Of a stretch of 64,000 nt of DNA, positions 47,143 to 57,260 are shown one piece after another. A program made the position numbers and the translations under genes. Origin of the DNA: Marinomonas rhodophyticola (GTDB lineage Bacteria > Pseudomonadota > Gammaproteobacteria > Pseudomonadales > Marinomonadaceae); NCBI RefSeq assembly GCF_026113935.1, contig NZ_JAPEUL010000012.1, positions 248,001 to 312,000 of the forward strand. Reading direction: 5' to 3'. The number at the start of each line of letters is the position of its first letter. The stretch's first letter is position 1. The notes under the pieces were generated by a model, which saw nothing but the letters and a program-made list of their open reading frames with translations, was not told the DNA's origin and ran no database searches.

Positions 47143-48766
47143 AGAGGATTACTTTCGCCAGCAGAATGCTGTATGGAGGAAGAACAACGGTATTGCCGTC
47201 GATGTACCCACTGTGTATTGCTTCAGGCAATATCAAAGCAGACAGTTTAAGTTCGACAGGTAAAATAATGTCTTGATTGGCGGTATTAATAGCGACGTAA
47301 AGCTGCTTACTCTTATAAGCACGCAGAAATGTCAGTGTGGTGTCATCGTTGTACATAAATTCAATGTCACCATGGCGTAATTCTGCGTGGTTGCGTCTTA
47401 CATGAAGAAAGTCACGGTAGGCATGCAGAACGGAGTGGCGATTGCCTTCTTGTTCGTTAACGGCCAGTGGACGTTGGGTGTCAGCAATGGGTAACCAAGG
47501 CACCGTAGACTGGGTAAAGCCTCCCAGCGTTTCGTTTTTCCATGGAATAGGGGTTCGACAACCGTCACGTCCTTTGAATTCTGGCCAAAAAGCAATACCA
47601 AAAGGGTCTACTAGTTGATCTAACGTCAGTTCAGCTTCTGGTAGACCAAGTTCTTCACCTTGATATAAGCAAACGCTTCCTCTTAGGGTTAATAGCATGG
47701 CCATGTAGATTTTGCTTTTGGCAATGGCATCGTGGTTTTTTCCCCAGCGAGTTGCTACCCGTTCTACGTCATGATTGCCGATGGACCAACAGGGCCAACC
47801 ATCTCCTAATCCGGCCTCTATCGTCTCCATGGTATTGCGAATGTGTGTCATTGAAGCATCATGAGTGAGGAGGTCGAACGAGTAACACATGTGTAGCTTA
47901 TCTTTACCCTGGGTATACGCTGCCATGGTTTCTAAAGCAAAATCGCAACCGACTTCGCCAACTGTGGTGGTATTTGGGTATTTATCTAATAGACTGCGCA
48001 AGCGCTGCAGGAAGCCAATGTTTTCAGGTCTGGATTTATCATAAAGGTGTAGTTGATAGGCGTAAGGATTGTCTAGTCTGACACCAATACTTCCTTCTAC
48101 GACGTCTTTTTTAGGTGGGTTATTTCTTAGCTCTATATCATGATAGTAATAGTTGGCTGTATCAAGACGGAAACCATCAACACCGCGTTTTAGCCAAAAC
48201 TCGACAGTATCAAGTAGGGCATCGACGACATCAGGGTTGTGGAAGTTTAAATCAGGTTGGCTGTCTAAAAAGTTATGAAGATAATATTGGCGACGGCGGC
48301 TGTCCCAATGCCAAGCTGGACCACCAAAAACAGACAGCCAGTTGTTAGGTACCGTGCCATCAGGGTTGGCATCTGCCCAAATATACCAATCGGCTTTCGC
48401 GTTATCATGACTGCTGCGTGACTCGACAAACCATGGGTGTTGATCGGAGCTGTGGTTAAGCACTTGGTCTATCATCACTTTAAGGCCATGATGATGAGCA
48501 GACTCAATCAGCTGGTCGAAGTCTTCTAGCGTGCCAAAGATAGGATCAACGTTACAATAATCACTGACGTCGTAACCAAAGTCTTTCATCGGAGAAGTGA
48601 AGAAAGGCGATAGCCAAATCGCGTCGACCCCCAGTGAGGCAATATAACTCATTTTTTGGGTGACGCCTGGAAGGTCACCGATACCATCGTTGTTTGAATC
48701 GAAAAAGCTTCTAGGATAAACCTGATAAATTACCGCGCCGCGCCACCATTCTTGATTCATCATCAT
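47141..48766 (-). CDS. GH13 alpha-glucosidase (oligo-1,6-glucosidase-like)
   Basis: 541-residue cytoplasmic glycoside hydrolase. Family motifs: WRGAVIYQVYPRSFFDSNNDG, DQVLNHSSDQHPWF (region I), the nucleophile Asp in GVDGFRLDTANYY, the acid/base Glu in TTVGEVGCDF, and NHDVERVATRW (region IV). The C-terminal beta domain ends LPPYSILLAKV. It releases glucose from short alpha-glucosides; the exact linkage is unsettled. Three ATGs in a row mark the start; the GAAGGA site favours the first or second. No sugar transporter or regulator is adjacent. Confidence 0.92.
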   Translation of the reverse strand: MMMNQEWWRGAVIYQVYPRSFFDSNNDGIGDLPGVTQKMSYIASLGVDAIWLSPFFTSPMKDFGYDVSDYCNVDPIFGTLEDFDQLIESAHHHGLKVMIDQVLNHSSDQHPWFVESRSSHDNAKADWYIWADANPDGTVPNNWLSVFGGPAWHWDSRRRQYYLHNFLDSQPDLNFHNPDVVDALLDTVEFWLKRGVDGFRLDTANYYYHDIELRNNPPKKDVVEGSIGVRLDNPYAYQLHLYDKSRPENIGFLQRLRSLLDKYPNTTTVGEVGCDFALETMAAYTQGKDKLHMCYSFDLLTHDASMTHIRNTMETIEAGLGDGWPCWSIGNHDVERVATRWGKNHDAIAKSKIYMAMLLTLRGSVCLYQGEELGLPEAELTLDQLVDPFGIAFWPEFKGRDGCRTPIPWKNETLGGFTQSTVPWLPIADTQRPLAVNEQEGNRHSVLHAYRDFLHVRRNHAELRHGDIEFMYNDDTTLTFLRAYKSKQLYVAINTANQDIILPVELKLSALILPEAIHSGYIDGNTVVLPPYSILLAKVIL

Positions 48767-48953
48767 GATTCCTTCTCACTGTAATAGGGATGTTTTGGTG
48801 TCATTGCTAACAGAATTTCTTAGATTTATAGAGGATTGGTCCCATTCTCTGTCGTGCTTTTTTGACATAATTGCAGCATACTCAATGATTATAATTAATG
48901 CATGATTTTTGTTGCTTTATTTAGTGGCAATTTTGTTATTTTTTGGAGCTGTG

Positions 48954-50104
48954 ATGTTCTCTGATAATGCTCGCCCTGTGGCTTGGCCTTTATTCTTTTT
49001 TTATTTTTTCTTTTGTGCATTAGTGGGCGTAATGATGCCCTATATCTCCCTGTATTATAAATCGATCGGTTTAACCGCGTCAGAGATTGGTAGGTTGATG
49101 TCGACCTTTACCTTGTCTGGCATCTTGATACCGCATTTTTGGGGGTGGCTGACTGCAAAAGTAGGGCTTCCTAAGCGCATATTACAAATTGGAATTTTAG
49201 GCTGTTTTATTGCTGTTATCCCATTTAATTGGAATGATCAATTTGAAACCTTGTGGCTATTAACCTGTACGATGGCTTTGTTTTATTCCGCTTTGATTCC
49301 GATGACGGATTCTTTGGCAGTGAGGAGTATTCGACACTTAGATGTGCCTTATACTCGTCTGCGGGTTGGTGGTTCAATTGGCTATGTGTTTGCTGTAACG
49401 GGAGCGGGCTTTTTAATTGGTCAGTTTGGTGTCGTAATCGTTATTCCTACTATGTGCGTATTTTTAGCACTGGCTGTAGTGACGTCATTTTTCCTTAAAG
49501 AGCAGGCCTATGAGGTCCAGACTCAAAAAGCCACTACGTCTTTTTTGGCTTTGGTGAGAACGCCAGAGTCTATGTTGTTTTTTGGGTTAGCGTTTTTGGC
49601 ATTTATGTCTCATGCACCTTTTAATGTCTTTTTTGCGGTGCATTTGTCGAACTCGGGTTACAGCGGCCAATACATCGGTTTACTAATGGCGTTGGGGGTC
49701 GTTATTGAGATCGTATTATTCTTGTTTTTTGGCAATACGATCAAGCGTTTTGACGTGGTTCACATTATTACCTTGTGCTTTATTTGCGGCATGGTGCGTT
49801 GGTTTTTAGTGGGATGGTTTGCTTCCGTGGTATGGGTGCTGATTTTTACCCAACTGCTGCATAGTATAACCTTTGCTCTCTTTCATATGGTTTCTATCGA
49901 ACAGATTCGGCGTCTATTTCCAGAGCGCTTCGCAGGTCAAGGTCAGGCTATGTATAGCGCCTTTGCCATCGGCTTGGGGGCGGTTTAGGAATGGTTGTTG
50001 CCGGCTATTTATGGGAATGGATTGGTGGCGCATGGGTGTTTACTTTGGCGTCTTGTGTGAGTGCGTTGGCGTTAGGCATTCTCTTGTTCAGCCAGCGTCG
50101 TTAG
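48954..50104 (+). CDS. MFS permease, 3-phenylpropionate/nucleoside-type (frameshifted near end)
   Basis: Inner-membrane permease of about 383 residues, 12 segments, resembling the PPP/HcaT family (MFS_1_like). I start at ATG 48954 because TTTGGAG precedes it at proper spacing. Hallmarks: MMPYISLYYKSIGLTASEIG at the first loop and YTRLRVGGSIGYVF. The frame breaks in the G-run at 49979; adding one base restores GGGLGMVVAGYLWEWIGGAW and the end LLFSQRR at 50104. Its stop overlaps the LysR stop by a few bases, tail to tail. Substrate unknown. Confidence 0.83.
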
Positions 50105-50991
50105 TGCATTTCTAAGTTTGTGCCGTCGCTTTTTAATAGTTCAATAAAGGCGATGGCGGCACGACTCAATGTTCTTTGTTTGTGATGTATGACACCGAGT
50201 TTTCTTTCCACGTTTAAATCAGGCAAGTTTAAGACAACCAACTTTTCATCGACGAGTGTTGAGGGAAGGAGTGACCAACCCCAGCCGATGTTTACTAGCA
50301 TCGCCAATGTTTCTAGGTTGTTTGTATTCATTCTTACTTTCGGTTTTAGCCCCTGCTTTCCAAAGGCTTGTTCGGCAATTTGTCTAGTAAACGTGTTTTT
50401 ATTGGGCAAAACGCAAGCATGTTGTGCTAATTCAATAAGAGTTAGGTTCTTATAAAAAGCGAGAGGGTGGTCTTTACTGACGACACAGGTCAGTGGATCA
50501 GACCATATAGGCAAGGATTCAATTAATGGGTTTTCTTTGTTTGACAAGGTAATAATCCCTAGCTCTGCTCGACCTTTCAAAACATCTTGGTAGGCTTCTT
50601 CAGATTGCACAAATTCAATTTCTAATTGCGCACTGGGGTAATCTTCTTGAAATCGTTTGAGAGATTTAGGTAAACGGTGCAAGCCAATATGATGTCCGGT
50701 AGATATGCGCAATTCACCACTGACGTCTTGCATCTGTAATGTCATGCTGCGTTTGATTTCTTGCAGGTCTTCAGCCATTTTTCTAGCTTTGGGCAGCAAG
50801 CGAATGCCCGCTTCAGTTAATTGTACTTGCCGCCCGATACGATCAAAAAGTTTTACACCAAGGCTGTTTTCAAGTGAGGCTACTCGTTTGCTAATGGCGG
50901 GTTGGGTAACAAAAAGTTGATCTCCTGCTTCTGAAAAAGAGCTGGTCTCGGCAACTTTTATAAACGTAAGTAGTTCCGCGATGTCTATCAT
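50101..50991 (-). CDS. LysR family transcriptional regulator divergent from leuCDB
   Basis: 296 residues. The N-terminal winged HTH shows SSFSEAGDQLFVTQPAISKR then VASLENSLGVKLFDR; the effector-binding domain begins GELRISTGHHIGL. It is divergent from leuC with about 90 bp between them, the usual position of a LysR controlling the neighbour, so it may respond to isopropylmalate or a leucine-pathway signal (inference). Confidence 0.9.
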   Translation of the reverse strand: MIDIAELLTFIKVAETSSFSEAGDQLFVTQPAISKRVASLENSLGVKLFDRIGRQVQLTEAGIRLLPKARKMAEDLQEIKRSMTLQMQDVSGELRISTGHHIGLHRLPKSLKRFQEDYPSAQLEIEFVQSEEAYQDVLKGRAELGIITLSNKENPLIESLPIWSDPLTCVVSKDHPLAFYKNLTLIELAQHACVLPNKNTFTRQIAEQAFGKQGLKPKVRMNTNNLETLAMLVNIGWGWSLLPSTLVDEKLVVLNLPDLNVERKLGVIHHKQRTLSRAAIAFIELLKSDGTNLEMH

Positions 50992-51084
50992 TCCAAAAAA
51001 TTATCCAAAACATGAAAAATATGAATTTGAGTAATTTAAGCCAAAGTTTTAGGATAGCGCAATAGATTTCTGAGGAGAGAGCGT

Positions 51085-52514
51085 ATGTCTGGTAAAACCC
51101 TTTATGACAAGTTGTGGGATAGCCATCTTGTTCAGCAACGAGATGACGGCAGTGCATTGATTTATATCGATTTGCAGTTGCTTCATGAAGTGACATCACC
51201 ACAAGCATTTGAAGGTCTTCGGTTGGCTGGTCGTAAGCCTTGGCGTGTGTCGTCAAGCTTAGCAACGCCGGACCATAACGTACCTACCACTAAGAAAGAG
51301 CGTATTTCTGGTGTGGATGGTATTGAAGATCCTGTTTCGAAAATTCAAGTCACTACCTTGGATGATAACTGCAATGAATTTGGTATTACTGAATTCAACA
51401 TGAAAGACATCCGTCAAGGCATCGTACACGTTGTTGGGCCAGAACAAGGTGCGACGCTTCCTGGTATGACGGTGGTGTGTGGTGATTCTCATACTTCTAC
51501 CCATGGTGCATTTGGTGCTTTGGCGCATGGTATCGGTACGTCTGAAGTTGAACACGTGTTAGCGACCCAGTGTTTAGTACAAAAGAAAAGCCGCAATATG
51601 CTCGTTCGTGTTGACGGTGAATTGTCACCTTGGGTTTCTGCGAAAGACGTTGTTTTGGCGATTATTGGCGCGATTGGGACTGCGGGTGGTACTGGTTATG
51701 CCATTGAATTTGGTGGCACAGGTATTCAGTCTTTATCCATGGAAGGCCGCATGACGGTATGTAACATGGCCATCGAAGCGGGCGCTCGCGTTGGTCTGAT
51801 CGCTGTAGACGATACGACCATTGAGTACGTAAAAGGTCGTCCTTATGCGCCAAAAGGTGAGCATTGGGACATGGCTGTCGAAGCTTGGAAAGATCTTGTG
51901 TCTGATAAAGATGCAAAATTTGACGAAGTGGTTGTGTTAAAGGCTGAGGATATTAAGCCGCAGGTTACATGGGGAACCTCGCCAGAAATGGTGATCGCTA
52001 TTGATGAGCCTATTCCTCGCGCCGAAGATCAAAAAGATCCAGTGAAAAAAGAAGGTTATGCACGTGCTTGGAAATACATGGGGCTTGAAGGTAAGACCAT
52101 GTTATCTGACGTCATTCTAGACCGTGTTTTTATCGGCTCTTGTACTAACTCACGTATTGAAGATTTGCGCATTGCTGCGCAAGTGGTGAAAGGTCGTAAA
52201 GTGGCGTCTAGCTTGAAGCAAGCGATTGTGGTTCCTGGCTCTGGCTTGGTGAAAGCACAAGCAGAGAAAGAAGGTTTACATGAAATCTTCGAAGCCGCTG
52301 GGTTAGAATGGCGTGAGCCAGGTTGCTCTATGTGCTTGGCAATGAACGCCGACAAGCTAGGCGCTGGTGAACATTGTGCGTCTACTTCGAATCGTAACTT
52401 TGAAGGGCGTCAAGGCTTTGGTGGTCGTACGCATTTGGTGAAGCTCCTGCTATGGCGGCTGCGGCTGCGATTGCTGGCCACTTTGTTGATGTTAATGAGT
52501 TTGTTAAAAGTTAG
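51085..52514 (+). CDS. leuC: 3-isopropylmalate dehydratase large subunit (frameshifted at C-terminus)
   Basis: Large subunit of the [4Fe-4S] isomerase of leucine biosynthesis, about 476 residues. Seen: [18 protein letters not shown], the cluster cysteines in [14 protein letters not shown] and GCSMCLAMN, and [10 protein letters not shown]. After GGRTHLV one base is missing near 52440; the corrected frame gives [16 protein letters not shown] and the stop at 52514, 11 bp before leuD. The uncorrected frame runs into leuD. Start ATG 51085 follows GAGGAGAG. Confidence 0.94.
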
Positions 52515-52525
52515 GAGAGAAGAGC

Positions 52526-53176
52526 ATGCGTCCCTTTACTAAACACACAGGTTTAGCCGCTCCTTTGGATTTGGCAAACGTTGATACGGACATGATTATT
52601 CCAAAACAGTTCTTGAAATCCATCAAGCGTACTGGTTTTGGTAAAAATTTATTTGATGAGCTTCGTTACGAAGACGAAGGACAGCCAGATCAAGAGTGTG
52701 ATGGTCGTCCATTGCGCAAAGATTTTGTATTAAACCAAGACCGTTACAAAGGCGCTAGCGTGTTACTGGCTCGCCAAAACTTTGGTTGCGGCTCTAGCCG
52801 TGAACATGCTCCATGGGCCTTAGACGATTATGGTTTTCGTTCCATTATTGCGCCAAGCTTTGCAGATATTTTTTACAATAACTGTTTTAAAAATGGCTTG
52901 TTACCTATCGTGCTGCAAGCAGAGGAAGTGGATCAATTGTTTGCTGAGGTGGCGCTTCGTGAAGGCGCTCAAATCACGATTGATCTTGAAAGCCAAACCG
53001 TGACATCACCTTCTGGTGCAACATTCGAGTTTACGGTTGATAATTTCCGCAAACATTGTTTGTTGAATGGCTTGGACGATATCGGCTTGACGCTACAGCA
53101 AGATGCCGCTATTCAGCGTTATGAAGAAAAACGAATGAAAGATGCGCCATGGCTTTTTTTGCCACGCGGTCAATAA
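52526..53176 (+). CDS. leuD: 3-isopropylmalate dehydratase small subunit
   Basis: 216-residue swivelling subunit that pairs with LeuC. Motifs: [14 protein letters not shown] near residue 19, the substrate-binding [14 protein letters not shown], and [21 protein letters not shown]. Complete, spaced as an operon with leuC and leuB. Confidence 0.96.
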   Translation: MRPFTKHTGLAAPLDLANVDTDMIIPKQFLKSIKRTGFGKNLFDELRYEDEGQPDQECDGRPLRKDFVLNQDRYKGASVLLARQNFGCGSSREHAPWALDDYGFRSIIAPSFADIFYNNCFKNGLLPIVLQAEEVDQLFAEVALREGAQITIDLESQTVTSPSGATFEFTVDNFRKHCLLNGLDDIGLTLQQDAAIQRYEEKRMKDAPWLFLPRGQ

Positions 53177-53205
53177 ATAAAAGATATCGATTTTAAGGAT
53201 AAGAA

Positions 53206-54285
53206 ATGACTAAAAAAGTATTGGTTTTACCAGGTGACGGTATTGGCCCTGAGATCGTTACGCAAGCGGTTCGTGTACTGGATGCGGTAAATGAACAGTT
53301 CTCCCTGAATATTCAACATGAAAGTGCCTTGGTTGGTGGTGCTGCTTATGATGAGACTGGATCTCCTTTACCCGAAACCACGTTAGCAAAAGCGAAAGTA
53401 GCCGATGCCATTTTGCTTGGCGCAGTGGGTGGTCCTAAATGGGATAAATTGGATATGTCGGTTCGCCCTGAAAAAGGCTTACTTGGACTGCGTTCCAATC
53501 TTGATCTGTTTTCGAATCTTCGTCCTGCTATTTTGTACCCACAGTTGGCGGATGCCTCTAGCTTGAAACCAGAAATCGTTGCTGGCTTGGATATTCTTAT
53601 TGTTCGTGAATTAACGGGTGGCATCTACTTCGGTCAGCCACGTGGTATTCGTACATTAGAAAATGGTGAACGCGAAGGCTTCAATACCTACGTTTATAAC
53701 GAGTCTGAAATTCGCCGCATTGGCCGATCTGCTTTTGAAGCCGCTCGTCAACGAGGTAAACGTGTGTGCTCTATTGATAAATCCAACGTGCTAGAAGTGA
53801 CCGTGCTCTGGAAAGAAGTCATGGAAGAAGTGGCCAAAGAGTATCCTGATGTCCAATTGAGCCATATGCTAGTTGATAATGCTGCGATGCAGCTTGTTCG
53901 TGCCCCAAAACAGTTTGATGTAATGGTTACTGGCAATATGTTTGGTGATATCCTTTCTGATGCTGCTGCAATGTTGACAGGTTCTATTGGTATGTTACCT
54001 TCTGCATCACTCAATGCTGAAGGTCGTGGTATGTATGAGCCATGTCACGGATCTGCGCCTGATATTGCCGGTAAAGGAATTGCGAACCCATTGGCGACGA
54101 TTTTGTCTGTTGCTATGATGTTGCGTTATTCTTTAGATGCAAAAGACGCGGCGGATGCCATTGAAGCGGCGGTGAGTAAAGTTCTAGACTTGGGTCTAAG
54201 AACAGCAGATATAGCATCAAAAGGATGCGAAACAGTTAGTACGCAAGCCATGGGCGATGCGGTTCTAGCTGCATTAAAAGCTTAA
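53206..54285 (+). CDS. leuB: 3-isopropylmalate dehydrogenase
   Basis: 359-residue NAD-dependent oxidative decarboxylase making 2-oxoisocaproate. Motifs: [12 protein letters not shown] at the start, [13 protein letters not shown], the signature [20 protein letters not shown] and the NAD-binding [15 protein letters not shown]. Complete, 29 bp after leuD. The upstream gap contains AAGGATAAG as ribosome site. Confidence 0.97.
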   Translation: MTKKVLVLPGDGIGPEIVTQAVRVLDAVNEQFSLNIQHESALVGGAAYDETGSPLPETTLAKAKVADAILLGAVGGPKWDKLDMSVRPEKGLLGLRSNLDLFSNLRPAILYPQLADASSLKPEIVAGLDILIVRELTGGIYFGQPRGIRTLENGEREGFNTYVYNESEIRRIGRSAFEAARQRGKRVCSIDKSNVLEVTVLWKEVMEEVAKEYPDVQLSHMLVDNAAMQLVRAPKQFDVMVTGNMFGDILSDAAAMLTGSIGMLPSASLNAEGRGMYEPCHGSAPDIAGKGIANPLATILSVAMMLRYSLDAKDAADAIEAAVSKVLDLGLRTADIASKGCETVSTQAMGDAVLAALKA

Positions 54286-54363
54286 TATCACTGTGATATT
54301 GGGCATTCATTAGGGATACTGCTCTTGGTATGAGCGGCCCCACAAAAAAAGGTAACGTTAACC

Positions 54364-55479
54364 ATGTCAAAACACACTGTAGGTTTAGTCGGATGGCGCG
54401 GAATGGTTGGTTCCGTGTTGATGCAACGTATGATGGAAGAAAAAGACTTTGATCATATTGATCCGGTTTTTTTCACTACGTCACAAACGGGGCAAAAAGG
54501 TCCAGAAATTGGTAAAGATATTCCATTGCTTCAAGATGCGAATGATATTGAATCGTTGAAAAAAATGGACATTATTATTACCTGTCAAGGCGGGGATTAT
54601 ACCAAGGCTATTTACCCTCAGTTGCGTAATGCGGGTTGGAAGGGGTACTGGATTGATGCCGCGTCTTCTTTGCGTATGGAAAAAGACGCTATTATCGTGC
54701 TTGATCCTGTTAACTTAAATGTAATCAAGCAAGGTTTGTCTAACGGCGTAAAAACCTTTGTAGGTGGTAATTGCACCGTGAGTTTGATGCTGTTGGCGCT
54801 GGGTGGTCTATTTGAAAAAGGCCATATCGAGTGGATGACGTCGATGACTTATCAGGCTGCCTCTGGTGGTGGTGCACGCCACATGCGTGAGTTGATCAAT
54901 CAAATGGGCATGCTGCAGAATTCTGTTGCAGCAGAGCTTGCCGATCCTGCCAGCGCTATTTTAGAGATCGACCGTAAAGTTGCTGAGCAAATGCGCTCGA
55001 ATACTATGCCTGTTGATCAGTTTGGCGTGCCGTTAGCGGGTTCGTTGATTCCATATATCGATTCTCAGCTCGATAATGGTCAAAGCCGTGAAGAGTGGAA
55101 AGCACAGGCTGAAGCGAATAAGATCCTAGGCAATACTGGCGCAATTATTCCTGTAGATGGCTTGTGCGTTCGTATCGGTGCGATGCGTTGTCACAGCCAA
55201 GCCTTCACTATCAAGTTGAACAAAGACATCCCTGTTGCGGATATCGAAGGTATCTTGGCACAACATAACGATTGGGTCAGTGTGGTGCCTAACGATAAGC
55301 AAGCAACGATGGAGCGTTTAACGCCAACAGCCGCCACGGGAACATTGAATATTCCGGTTGGCCGTATTCGTAAATTGAATATGGGGCCTGAGTATATCAG
55401 CGCTTTCTCTGTTGGTGATCGGAGTTGTTATGGGGGCGGCTGGTTCTTTACGTCGTATGCTACGAATTTTGCTCAATGA
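54364..55479 (+). CDS. asd: Aspartate-semialdehyde dehydrogenase
   Basis: 371-residue NADPH enzyme reducing aspartyl phosphate for lysine, threonine, methionine and diaminopimelate synthesis. The nucleotide loop is [18 protein letters not shown]; the catalytic Cys is in [11 protein letters not shown] (near residue 140); the phosphate-binding [12 protein letters not shown] and the His of [14 protein letters not shown] are present. It lies 78 bp after leuB, a common gammaproteobacterial order, and is followed by a terminator. Confidence 0.97.
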   Translation: MSKHTVGLVGWRGMVGSVLMQRMMEEKDFDHIDPVFFTTSQTGQKGPEIGKDIPLLQDANDIESLKKMDIIITCQGGDYTKAIYPQLRNAGWKGYWIDAASSLRMEKDAIIVLDPVNLNVIKQGLSNGVKTFVGGNCTVSLMLLALGGLFEKGHIEWMTSMTYQAASGGGARHMRELINQMGMLQNSVAAELADPASAILEIDRKVAEQMRSNTMPVDQFGVPLAGSLIPYIDSQLDNGQSREEWKAQAEANKILGNTGAIIPVDGLCVRIGAMRCHSQAFTIKLNKDIPVADIEGILAQHNDWVSVVPNDKQATMERLTPTAATGTLNIPVGRIRKLNMGPEYISAFSVGDRSCYGGGWFFTSYATNFAQ

Positions 55480-55506
55480 CTAGCTTTATTGAGTAGGCTT
55501 GCTAAT

Positions 55507-55543
55507 AAAAAGCGTCAGTCGTTTGTGACTGGCGCTTTTTTTT
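55507..55543 (+). terminator. Terminator after asd
   Basis: AAAAAGCGTCAGTC / GACTGGCGCTTTTTTTT stem with a G:T pair and 6-nt loop, 28 bp after the stop. Confidence 0.9.
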
Positions 55544-55646
55544 GCTTGCTAGGTAGCTCATGGCGTGTTGTTATGAAGAATGAAATGCATCGCTTAAAAG
55601 AAGAGCGGTATAAATAGATTTTTAGTACAACATTTTAGGAGGCGCA

Positions 55647-56299
55647 GTGTTGTCTCGATTGCCTAAATGGGTTGAGTATGGCGCGTTTTTGCTTGCGCTT
55701 GTTGCAGGTAGTGTTAACGCGGTTGCACTACTGGGCTTTCATCATCAAGCGGTGTCTCATTTATCAGGCACGGCGACACTCATTGGGAGTGTTTTGTTCA
55801 GTCAATCGTCAGATGCTTTGTTGCATTTAATCGGGATTCTACTCAGCTTTGTTATAGGGTCGGCGATTTCAGGTTATATGTTGACAGGTAGATCATTAAA
55901 GCTCGGGCGATTCTATGATGTCTTGCTAGTGTTGGAGGCTCTATTTTTATTGATCGCGATGTATTTATTGTTAAATAATCATACATCGGGGCATTATCTA
56001 GCCTCGGCGGCCTGTGGCCTACAAATGCGCTAGCGACTACTTACAGCGGCGCCATCGTACGAACCACCCATCTCACTGGTATTTTTACTGATTTAGGTAT
56101 TATGTTAGGAGAGGCTTTACAAGGTAGTTCTAGATCGACGTAAAGCATGTTTATTTATTATTATTGTACTAGGCTTTATCTGTGGCGAGCTTTAGGGTCA
56201 TGGTTGTTCTTGGCACTTAGTTTTTGGGCTTTATCCATACCGGCGCTTGTCTGCTTTGTGCTCGCTGTTCTGTATCGCTTTGTGGCAACCGCTTCTTAG
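55647..56299 (+). CDS. DUF1275 (YoaK-like) membrane protein (three frameshifts)
   Basis: Six-helix inner-membrane protein of about 217 residues. GTG 55647 follows TAGGAGG. FLLALVAGSVNAVALLGFHH and FVIGSAISGY are typical of DUF1275. Frame changes are needed near 56024 (giving GLQNALATTYSGAIVRTTHL, a family hallmark), near 56130 and near 56200; the end is LYRFVATAS. Three breaks in 650 bp could mean real decay, but no segment is missing, so repeated single-base errors are equally likely. Function unknown. Confidence 0.75.
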
Positions 56300-56642
56300 A
56301 GTGAGGCGCAGAAATTTTTCACATTTGGTGATATCGATATGTAGATTTATCGTCTATGGTTAATGAAATGGATGGTTAATGGTGTGTATGATAAGTGTCT
56401 TTAAAATATAGTGTATTGAAAAATTTGCTAGATTTTTAGAGTTATGATATTGATGTGTAAAGTGTTTTGAGTAGGAGGGTAGTGGTTTTTGTAAATGCTT
56501 GGCTTTGTTCATGATCTTGAGCAAGTATTTACATTATCGGTATTGAAATTAAGTGAATTCATCCATAGATTATAGAAAGGGCACAGAGGAGAGCAGAAAG
56601 TAAGTTAATAAAAAACCTGATTACAACAGAAGGAAATTCTCC
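56300..56642. other. Intergenic region upstream of hpf
   Basis: About 340 bp, AT-rich, no credible gene. It should contain the hpf promoter; no confident hexamer pair was assigned. AAGGA just before 56643 is the hpf ribosome site. Confidence 0.4.
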
Positions 56643-57042
56643 ATGTATACATTGAATATCAGCGGTCACCACTGTCCAATCTGGTGAAGAAGTTCAAGAA
56701 GTAGTAAAAGAAAAAATGGATCACTTGTCACGTATTAATAATCATATTACGACGATTAATGTGACCTTAAATACAGAGAAGCATGGGACTCATGAATTAA
56801 TAGTAGAAGCCAGTGTGCATATTCCTGGTCATGATCTTTTTGCAATGGTTCAAACGGAAAAACAGCTTAAACCTGCCCTTGATATGTTGGTCAGTAAGTT
56901 AGAGAAACAGTTGATTAAGCATAAGGCGAAGCCTAAGAATGCTGGTCGACAACACCACATTAACGCTAAGGATGTTGAAAGTCCTATCGAGCGCCAGTTA
57001 CAGGCTGAATTTGATGAGCTTGTTGAGCGTGAAGTGATTTAG
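56643..57042 (+). CDS. hpf: Ribosome hibernation promoting factor (frameshifted near start)
   Basis: About 133 residues. MYTLNISGHH at 56643 is followed by a one-base shift near 56665, then VQSGEEVQEVVKEKMDHLSR. The core DLFAMVQTEKQLKPALDMLV and KLEKQLIKHKAK block match HPF/YfiA, which bind the 30S A/P sites and inactivate ribosomes in stationary phase. The C-terminal 33 residues after KAKPKN exceed E. coli HPF (95 residues), but are short of long-form HPF. Confidence 0.88.
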
Positions 57043-57063
57043 TTAACCTAACCTTATAGGATA

Positions 57064-57089
57064 AAGCCTCGCTTATAGCGGGGCTTTTT
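57064..57089 (+). terminator. Terminator of hpf
   Basis: AAGCCTCGC / GCGGGGCTT stem (one G:T pair), TTATA loop, followed by T-run, 22 bp after the stop. Confidence 0.85.
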
Positions 57090-57197
57090 GTGCCTGCTTA
57101 AAAAATAGTGTGAAAAAATTCATCACTCTTTTTACAGTTATGTTTTCCTACCATAAGCTGGAAAATAAGAAAGGATAGGCGAAATGAAATTCAGTGC

Positions 57198-57232
57198 AAA
57201 AAAAGCGACGCCCGGTAAGGCATCGCTTTTTT
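57198..57232 (-). terminator. Terminator of acnB
   Basis: AAAAAAGCGA-GCC / GGC-TCGCTTTTTT stem with one bulged mismatch on each side and a CGGTAA loop; T-run on the minus strand, 29 bp beyond the acnB stop. Confidence 0.8.
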
Positions 57233-57260
57233 ATGTTACACATTATTTAATTGGTAATAA

